Part shown: positions 8,127 through 11,354 of the stretch, piece by piece
How positions within the stretch are numbered: position 1 is the first letter of the stretch
Layout: each line of letters begins with the position of its first letter
Assembly: GCA_035268985.1 (NCBI GenBank)
Contig: DATFJV010000104.1
Location: forward strand, 1-11,354
DNA: 11,354 bases
Source of the DNA: JAAYHV01 sp035268985
GTDB lineage: Bacteria > Bacillota > Clostridia > Peptostreptococcales > Anaerovoracaceae
Direction of reading: 5' to 3'
Notes under the pieces: model-generated
What the model saw: the letters and a program-made list of their open reading frames with translations, nothing else
Told to the model about the DNA's origin: nothing
The model's database searches: none
Program-made: the position numbers and the translations under genes

Positions 8127-8411
8127 CTTGTAAGACCGTTGATTTCAACGCTTTAAGACCTTTTCGGAGGTCTCTTTTTTTATGTCCATATGGCACTATT
8201 AGGCACGATTTGGCACTGTGTTGGGGGTACTTTGGGGGGTACTTTTTGACATATTTATTTGATTTGCAGCAATTTTTAGTGATTCTATGTCGGTATGAGT
8301 GTAAATGTTTGCAGTCATAGATATACTACTGTGGCCCATCATGTATTGAGCGGTTCTAATATCTACACTTTTCTTTGCCAAGTTTGTACAAAAGGTATGC
8401 CTCAAGCAATA
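8078..8411 (+). repeat. Long direct repeat, copy A (tRNA 3' half + terminator + integrase 3' end)
   Basis: This segment recurs in the same orientation at 10760-11082. The two align end to end with about 26 mismatches by eye (roughly 92% identity), one 12-bp insertion in copy A (a duplicated GGGGTACTTT unit near 8225-8245) and one extra base in copy B. It runs from the anticodon stem of tRNA-Thr into codons for the last 70 or so integrase residues, far longer than an ordinary att repeat. Confidence 0.85.
8156..8181 (+). terminator. Intrinsic terminator after tRNA-Thr
   Basis: AGACCT (8156-8161) pairs with AGGTCT (8168-8173) around TTTCGG and is followed by a C and seven Ts. It ends the hslO-to-tRNA transcription unit and lies between the tRNA and the convergent integrase gene. 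A weaker inverted repeat (CGTTGA/TCAACG, 8137-8150) lies just upstream. Confidence 0.75.
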
Positions 8412-9281
8412 GGTGGTCAGATCATCAGATAATGGATATGGTGGCAACAATTGATTACTATATATACGGCAGCCCATTTCAATATTCATTAACCTAGTAA
8501 GTGAAGCCCAAGCATGCTTTTTGTTTTGAGTAGTTAATTCCCTTCCGCTTTGTGAAGGACAAATTAATTTAAATGGTTCTAACTTAACTGGTAGCATTTC
8601 TTTTAATTCATTTGGCAGAGGTACATATCTATCTGCTGCAGAACTTTTAGTTCCTCTAATATGTAGACATAATAAATCATCCTTATACACTATATCTCTA
8701 CCTTGAACCTTTGAAGCTTCTCCTGGACGACATCCAGTGAAGTATATTAAAGCAAAGTATAGACCGTACTGATGTTTAGGAATCACTTGCAAGAGTATAG
8801 CTTCCTCGTGAGGAGTGAGAGATCTTCTTTGTATCTTATATCCTTTAGGTTTTGTTATGCTTTTGGCAGGGTTTTCATATATCAGTTTATTATCTACAGC
8901 CTTACTAAAGATAAAGTTCATCATTTGATAGGTTTGATTAATAACATATTGGCTTTTTTCCGCTTGATTGTTGATCACTTTTTGGCAAGCTATAGGGCGA
9001 ACATCTTTTAATTTCATTGAGCCAATAGAATCTAATACGTAAAGTCTCATACATCTAATATAATGGCCTAATGGATATCCTGAAAGCATAACTTTATATA
9101 CATTAATGCACTCTTTGGCCCAAGAAGACACAGTTCTTTTGCTTGGATTAATCAATTTATTTCTTTCTAATGCCTGTTTTTTAATAGCTTCTTTTGCAGC
9201 AGCTTCTGCTTTGGTATTAGCACGTATGTAATATCGCTTTCCATCATATGTAAATGTTTTGATTACTTTGTACTTCTTCAT
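8199..9281 (-). CDS. Tyrosine recombinase/integrase
   Basis: The 360-residue product is a complete phage/ICE-type site-specific recombinase, convergent with tRNA-Thr. The N-terminus (about 3-45, YKVIKTFTYDGKRYYIRANTKAEA) is an arm-site or AP2-like DNA-binding domain, residues about 50-145 are the core-binding helical domain, and about 155-340 the catalytic domain. Catalytic residues are present: R185 in TGCRPGEA, K212 in RGTKSSAADRYVPLP, R294 in YCLRHTFCT (the HxxR histidine is Tyr, as I recall from many clostridial integrases), H317 in MMGHSSIS and nucleophile Y327 in ANIYTHTD. The start has GAAGG 8 bases ahead. It should integrate and excise the surrounding element at the tRNA 3' end. The C-terminal tail STPQSTPNTVPNRA contains a small internal duplication (STPQ-STP) that the second copy lacks. 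Confidence 0.93.
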   Translation of the reverse strand: MKKYKVIKTFTYDGKRYYIRANTKAEAAAKEAIKKQALERNKLINPSKRTVSSWAKECINVYKVMLSGYPLGHYIRCMRLYVLDSIGSMKLKDVRPIACQKVINNQAEKSQYVINQTYQMMNFIFSKAVDNKLIYENPAKSITKPKGYKIQRRSLTPHEEAILLQVIPKHQYGLYFALIYFTGCRPGEASKVQGRDIVYKDDLLCLHIRGTKSSAADRYVPLPNELKEMLPVKLEPFKLICPSQSGRELTTQNKKHAWASLTRLMNIEMGCRIYSNQLLPPYPLSDDLTTYCLRHTFCTNLAKKSVDIRTAQYMMGHSSISMTANIYTHTDIESLKIAANQINMSKSTPQSTPNTVPNRA

Positions 9282-9314
9282 ATCATTAACCTTCTTCTAA
9301 CTGTACTTCGACTT

Positions 9315-9548
9315 CTAATGGGACCTATGAGTTTTTTCATTTGCTTTGTTTTCTTTTTCAGTCATCTGTGCTGCGCGTTCTCTGGCCCATGCTATAGTAT
9401 CATTTGTTGAAAGATCTAGTTTTTCACATAAAACATCAAGAGAACCTAGCTGTTCAGCAGGCTTTGTTGTACGTTTACCGTTAATAGTAACGTCTTTAAC
9501 AATGTACAAATAAGAATCATTCTTCTTCTTAGCTATAGATATTCTCAT
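9315..9548 (-). pseudogene. N-terminal remnant of an IS1634-family-type transposase
   Basis: The 77-residue frame reads MRISIAKKKNDSYLYIV, then NGKRTTKPAEQLGSLDVL and TNDTIAWARERAAQMTEKENK. This resembles the N-terminus of IS1634-like DDE transposases (MRIS-KKN-LYVIKS-NGK-T-KVVEKLGT-WAK-EKE), which are normally about 500-600 residues long. The frame stops soon after the E/K-rich linker, so the catalytic DDE domain is missing. It lies 33 bp upstream of the integrase in the same direction. It could be a dead IS fragment or a kept small DNA-binding protein that helps control the integrase; the frame has no internal stop. The IS family call is from memory of the pattern and is moderate. Confidence 0.55.
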
Positions 9549-9568
9549 TTAAACACTCAAATCTTTAC

Positions 9569-9577
9569 TTTATACCA
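9569..9577 (-). promoter_or_regulatory. Possible extended -10 for the transposase remnant/integrase pair
   Basis: On the minus strand TGGTATAAA reads as an extended -10 about 20 bases before the ATG at 9548. No good -35 box is seen 17 bp upstream. This would give a short leader and drive both minus-strand genes. Confidence 0.3.
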
Positions 9578-9728
9578 CTTCGCAGCTGTTCGCGTAGGTG
9601 TATTTGAAAAAAGTAAAAAGAAATTAGTTATACTAATGGCGTTAGAGGGTTTTTTATTTATAAAGTGTCCAACTCCCGGGTAACAAATTGTCGCTTAATT
9701 GTAATAAACAGCCGATTTTGTTGTATAA

Positions 9729-9749
9729 ATGTATGATATAATTATACAT
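9729..9749 (+). promoter_or_regulatory. Promoter with overlapping palindrome for the cargo genes
   Basis: TGATATAAT at 9734-9742 is a perfect extended -10, about 55 bp before the cargo start. The -35 region (GATTTTG, 9714-9720) is poor. The inverted repeat ATGTAT (9729-9734) and ATACAT (9744-9749) straddles the -10 and could be an operator. The promoter is fairly well supported; the operator is inference. Confidence 0.5.
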
Positions 9750-9797
9750 GTAAATTGGTTGACTTATAGAGTGGGATTTAAAAGGAGGAAATGAAAA

Positions 9798-10322
9798 ATG
9801 AAAAAAAGAATTTTAACATTCACAATGGCGTTGATTTTGTGTATGACTAGTGTGTTGACTGTTTCTGCTACAGAGTCATTGGGTATTAATTATAGCAAGA
9901 GTAACTTGGAAATGGCTTTGAATGAAACACAGCAAATAGAAAGTGAAATTATAATATCACCTAAGATGATGAGTACTTCTAAAACACCACCGATTGGAAC
10001 CAAATCGGATTATACAGTATATCAGGGGTTAATTTATCGCAATCTTAAAACAGAAAATTTAATAAGACAAATGACTTCTACAGCGGTCGGCTTGGCATGT
10101 GTGCCCATTACGGGTGGACTCTATTTCGGTACTTTAGGAGTTTCAGCGGTGAATGCAGCTGTAGAACTTGGCAACAATAGTAAAACTATGTATTGCAAAC
10201 AATACACATACGGATATAAAAGTGTTCCGGGATTATATCATATGATTAAACAGAAGTGGTATTTAAATTCTAATTATACCGGTTATGTATGTACTACATA
10301 TTATTACAGTTATTACAATTAG
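9798..10322 (+). CDS. Small secreted tyrosine-rich protein of unknown function
   Basis: The 174-residue product begins with a clear Sec signal peptide (basic MKKR, hydrophobic 5-21, likely cleavage after V-S-A24). The mature part has a polar region (25-92), a glycine/alanine-rich hydrophobic segment (about 93-124, TAVGLACVPITGGLYFGTLG, with a GxxxG pattern at 107-111), and a C-terminal 45 residues with 13 tyrosines, ending TTYYYSYYN. Cysteines at 101, 133 and 165 could form a disulphide. I do not recognise the family. The ribosome site AAAGGAGG (9781-9788) is near perfect, 9 bases before ATG 9798, so strong expression is likely. The layout of an exported protein with an amphipathic or membrane-active centre, followed by a small membrane protein, recalls bacteriocin and immunity pairs, but no known bacteriocin motif is present. 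Confidence 0.8.
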   Translation: MKKRILTFTMALILCMTSVLTVSATESLGINYSKSNLEMALNETQQIESEIIISPKMMSTSKTPPIGTKSDYTVYQGLIYRNLKTENLIRQMTSTAVGLACVPITGGLYFGTLGVSAVNAAVELGNNSKTMYCKQYTYGYKSVPGLYHMIKQKWYLNSNYTGYVCTTYYYSYYN

Positions 10323-10345
10323 GATACTGTAGAAAGGGGGATTTG

Positions 10346-10630
10346 ATGAATATATTTGTAACAAGCTTTGCATTTGTTATATCCGGTATATGCATAGGAG
10401 AGCATTTATGTAATCTCATTTATAACAAAATTAAAAAAGAAAAAACAATAAAATTCATAATAATAAGTTTTATTGTTTTTTCAATCTTAATGTGTGTTTA
10501 TATAATAATATTCCATCCAGAGACTCATTACTATTATTTCTTTTGGGGAGTTGCTGCAATGCCGATAAAATACATGAAGGTGCGTAAATTAAAAGAAAAT
10601 AAGACAACGCATAGGGATGCTTTGAAATAA
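10346..10630 (+). CDS. Small three-helix membrane protein, possible immunity partner
   Basis: The 94-residue product has hydrophobic segments at about 3-25 (FVTSFAFVISGICIGEHL), 35-56 (IKFIIISFIVFSILMCVYII) and 62-77, with lysine-rich loops at 28-36 and a basic C-terminal tail (KVRKLKENK). It should sit in the cytoplasmic membrane. ATG 10346 has AAAGGGGG 5 bases ahead; the longer frame from 10289 overlaps the upstream gene and has no such site. It starts 23 bp after the secreted protein gene and is probably co-transcribed with it. I do not recognise a family. A role in immunity to, or export or anchoring of, the secreted protein is inferred only from gene order and size. Confidence 0.7.
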   Translation: MNIFVTSFAFVISGICIGEHLCNLIYNKIKKEKTIKFIIISFIVFSILMCVYIIIFHPETHYYYFFWGVAAMPIKYMKVRKLKENKTTHRDALK

Positions 10631-10648
10631 TAATACATAAGATATAAT
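10622..10648 (+). promoter_or_regulatory. Possible promoter before the structured junction segment
   Basis: TTGAAA (10622-10627) and TATAAT (10643-10648) are good boxes, but their spacing of 15 bp is short. The first box overlaps the end of the membrane protein gene. A transcript would start near 10655 and run into the junction hairpins and the terminator at 10839-10867. Confidence 0.3.
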
Positions 10649-10652
10649 ACGG

Positions 10653-10750
10653 GTTGATATTTTTAAATTACGGGCAGCTTCGGGGTGGATTTTCTTCATA
10701 GTTGTTGCATCACCTGTTGCACCCGTCCGTGCAACCCTTGAAATATCAAC
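10653..10750. other. G+C-rich structured segment at the right end of the element
   Basis: A perfect 10-bp inverted repeat, GTTGATATTT (10653-10662) and AAATATCAAC (10741-10750), encloses about 78 bp that are clearly richer in G+C than their surroundings. Inside is a 7-bp hairpin GTTGCAC (10716-10722) / GTGCAAC (10729-10735). A second possible pairing, ACGGG (10670-10674) with CCCGT (10722-10726), would compete with it. No convincing gene is seen on either strand. It may be an RNA, a recombinase arm-binding region, or the end of another small mobile sequence. Confidence 0.35.
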
Positions 10751-10759
10751 AAACAATAA

Positions 10760-10809
10760 TTCACTCATAAAGAAGGTGTTGGGAGGTTCGATCCCCCCCA
10801 GTAGCTCCA
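10760..10809 (+). pseudogene. 3' half of tRNA-Thr with CCA (attR)
   Basis: From the anticodon arm to CCA this matches the intact tRNA-Thr, but with changes: the anticodon triplet CGT reads CAT, the anticodon stem is damaged, and the T stem has an inserted base and mismatch. No D arm or acceptor 5' strand is present upstream. It is the att duplicate left by integration and not a working tRNA. Confidence 0.8.
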
Positions 10810-10838
10810 CTTGTAAAACCGTTGATTTCAACGGTTTC

Positions 10839-10864
10839 AGACCTTTTCGGAGGTCTCTTTTTTT
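10839..10864 (+). terminator. Terminator copy after the tRNA fragment
   Basis: AGACCT (10839-10844) pairs with AGGTCT (10851-10856), followed by a C and a T run, as after the intact tRNA. Just upstream a near-perfect palindrome AAACCGTTGA (10816-10825) / TCAACGGTTT (10828-10837) is better preserved than in copy A. It may strengthen termination or bind the recombinase. Confidence 0.65.
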
Positions 10865-10881
10865 ATGTCTAAATGGCACTA

Positions 10882-11082
10882 TTAGGCACGATTTAGTACC
10901 GTGTTGGGGGTACTTTTTGACATATTTATTTGATTTGCAGCAATTTTTAGCGATTCTATGTCTGTATGAGTGTAAATGTTTGCAGTCATAGAAATACTGC
11001 TGTGGCCCATCATGTATTTAGCTGTTCTAATATCTGCACCTTTCTTTGCCAAGTTCGTACAGAAGGGATGTCTCAAACAATA
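10882..11082 (-). pseudogene. Integrase fragment, C-terminal 66 residues
   Basis: Starting in YCLRHPFCTNL, this fragment matches residues 291-360 of the complete integrase with a few substitutions, and it lacks four residues (the PQST repeat) in the tail. It keeps the catalytic R, H (MMGHSS) and Y (ANIYTH) but lacks everything before residue 291. An in-frame stop codon lies two codons upstream of the homology, so no longer protein is made. The first ATG (11076) is not a natural start. This is a remnant of a second, closely related integrase, not a duplication of the whole gene. Confidence 0.88.
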
Positions 11083-11109
11083 AGATTTTTAACCGATGCA
11101 AAGATTGTA

Positions 11110-11138
11110 TTGAAAAGGAAACAAATCTAGTGTAATAT
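11110..11138 (+). promoter_or_regulatory. Predicted promoter of the last gene
   Basis: TTGAAA (11110-11115) and TAATAT (11133-11138) are 17 bp apart, about 35 bp before the ATG at 11174. It lies only 28 bp past the break point of the integrase fragment, so the gene has its own promoter within the second element or flank. Confidence 0.5.
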
Positions 11139-11173
11139 AAATATATGTTAATTTAATTAGAAAGGTATATATT

Positions 11174-11354
11174 ATGTATAAAATTAAAAATTTATTGTTT
11201 GTACTGTTGTTAAGTGTTTTTTTTATGACCTCAATTGCATATTCGAGCGATGCTACAGCTGGAATAAGTGTTGTTAATAACACATATAAATGTAATGACA
11301 CCAATCATCTTTGTGTAGTGCAAGGAGACAGTACACCAGTTGCACTTTTTACTG
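11174..11354 (+). CDS. Secreted protein, N-terminal part (3' end outside window)
   Basis: Translation from ATG 11174 gives 60 residues without a stop up to the window edge. It begins with a Sec signal peptide (MYKIK, hydrophobic 7-18, FFMTSIA near 16-22), with likely cleavage after A22 or the following serines. The visible mature part, ATAGISVVNNTYKC then NHLCVVQGDSTPVALF, has two cysteines (40 and 47) that may pair. AAAGG lies 8 bases ahead of the ATG. I do not recognise the family. It stands in the same place relative to the integrase remnant as the tyrosine-rich secreted protein does to the complete integrase, and points the same way, so it may be cargo of the second element. Chromosomal origin cannot be excluded. 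Confidence 0.7.
   Translation, partial: MYKIKNLLFVLLLSVFFMTSIAYSSDATAGISVVNNTYKCNDTNHLCVVQGDSTPVALFT

Larger units (their letters stand above)
9549..9797. other. Divergent intergenic region with promoters and a possible IS end
   Basis: This 249-bp gap separates the minus-strand integrase side from the plus-strand cargo and holds no gene. It contains the candidate promoters listed separately. A motif at 9665-9684 (GTGTCCAACTCCCGGGTAAC), richer in G+C than its surroundings, could be the outer end of the IS from which the transposase remnant comes. A short CTAA/TTAG hairpin with a T run (about 9635-9660) is too weak to call a terminator. Confidence 0.4.
8111..10816. mobile_element. Small integrative element in tRNA-Thr, att to att (about 2.7 kb)
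   Basis: The element is bounded by a perfect 23-bp direct repeat at 8111-8133 and 10794-10816, which covers the end of the T arm, the acceptor 3' strand, CCA and seven bases beyond. The intact tRNA stands at the integrase end, as is usual for tyrosine recombinases that use tRNA 3' ends. Content: integrase (minus), IS1634-type transposase remnant (minus), secreted protein and small membrane protein (plus), then a G+C-rich structured segment. There are no replication, conjugation, packaging or recognisable excisionase genes, so it is a minimal cassette or a deleted remnant of a larger island. The exact crossover point within the repeat is not known. Confidence 0.7.
10760..11082 (+). repeat. Long direct repeat, copy B (scar of a second related element)
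   Basis: This is the second copy of the segment at 8078-8411, in the same orientation and about 92% identical by eye. It ends abruptly at 11082 within the codons just before the integrase catalytic arginine. Sequence beyond it is unrelated to copy A. The copy keeps the tRNA 3' half, the terminator and the integrase 3' end, so it marks the left end of a second, tandem element whose integrase has been mostly deleted. Confidence 0.85.

Noticed and set aside
8066..8320. Plus-strand open frame of 84 codons starting in tRNA-Thr
   Set aside because: It overlaps the tRNA, its terminator and the 3' end of the integrase on the other strand. The parallel frame at 10776-10991 only reflects the DNA repeat.
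9791..9850. Short frame from the ATG at 9791
   Set aside because: It is only 19 codons long and lies 2 bases after the ribosome site, which is too close. ATG 9798 has proper spacing and opens a signal peptide.
10289..10345. Longer N-terminus for the small membrane protein
   Set aside because: It would overlap the secreted-protein gene by 34 bases and has no ribosome site, while ATG 10346 has a strong one.
10760..10809. Second working tRNA, possibly with anticodon CAT
   Set aside because: There is no D arm or acceptor 5' strand, and the anticodon and T stems are damaged. It is the att duplicate.
10589..10879. Minus-strand open frame of 96 codons across the junction
   Set aside because: It crosses the terminator, the tRNA fragment and the structured segment. 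No family pattern or ribosome site is seen, and the start lies in repeat DNA.
11089..11304. Minus-strand hydrophobic open frame of 71 codons
   Set aside because: It is the antisense of the promoter and signal peptide of the secreted-protein gene at 11174; the hydrophobicity comes from the A+T-rich complement.
1..11354. CRISPR array, rRNA or plasmid-type origin
   Set aside because: No regularly spaced short repeats, no rRNA-like sequence and no iterons or replication gene were seen.

Overview
The window looks like chromosomal DNA of a low-G+C Bacillota, most likely class Clostridia in the broad sense (Tissierellia or Peptostreptococcales type). Signs of this are the A+T-rich codon use, strong GGAGG-type ribosome sites, and the families present: a BY-kinase/PHP-phosphatase pair, Hsp33, DUF1934, UPF0371 and a Mbeg1-like hydrolase. 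The genus cannot be read from the sequence.

Layout. (1) 1-1110: the end of a capsule/exopolysaccharide regulatory operon, with the C-terminus of a CpsD-type tyrosine kinase and a complete CpsB-type PHP phosphatase, closed by a strong intrinsic terminator. (2) 1124-8181: one long, tightly packed + strand transcription unit that starts at an extended -10 promoter. It holds hslO (Hsp33), a DUF1934 beta-barrel protein, a UPF0371/DUF1846 protein, a ClC-type H+/Cl- exchanger with a TrkA-C tail, a Mbeg1-like alpha/beta hydrolase, and a protein that resembles glucose-6-phosphate isomerase but has lost its catalytic motifs. tRNA-Thr(CGT) begins at the base after the last stop codon, and an intrinsic terminator follows it. 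The Hsp33, ion-exchange and hydrolase genes suggest an envelope or stress-related housekeeping operon, but no common pathway can be proven.

(3) 8111-10816: a very small (about 2.7 kb) element integrated in the 3' end of tRNA-Thr. It carries a complete minus-strand tyrosine integrase, an N-terminal remnant of an IS1634-type transposase, and a + strand cargo pair: a secreted, tyrosine-rich protein followed by a small three-helix membrane protein. It ends in a second copy of the tRNA 3' half. (4) 10760-11354: that second copy does not stop at the att site. It continues for about 320 bp as a roughly 92% identical copy of the tRNA terminator and integrase 3' end, then breaks off. It is therefore the scar of a second, related element lying in tandem. 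Right after the scar another gene for a secreted protein starts and runs off the window.

The most interesting part is region 3-4: a tRNA-Thr hotspot where related integrase cassettes have stacked up, each followed by a gene for a small exported protein, the first one paired with a possible membrane immunity partner. A G+C-rich, structured and possibly transcribed segment (10643-10867) lies at the junction.
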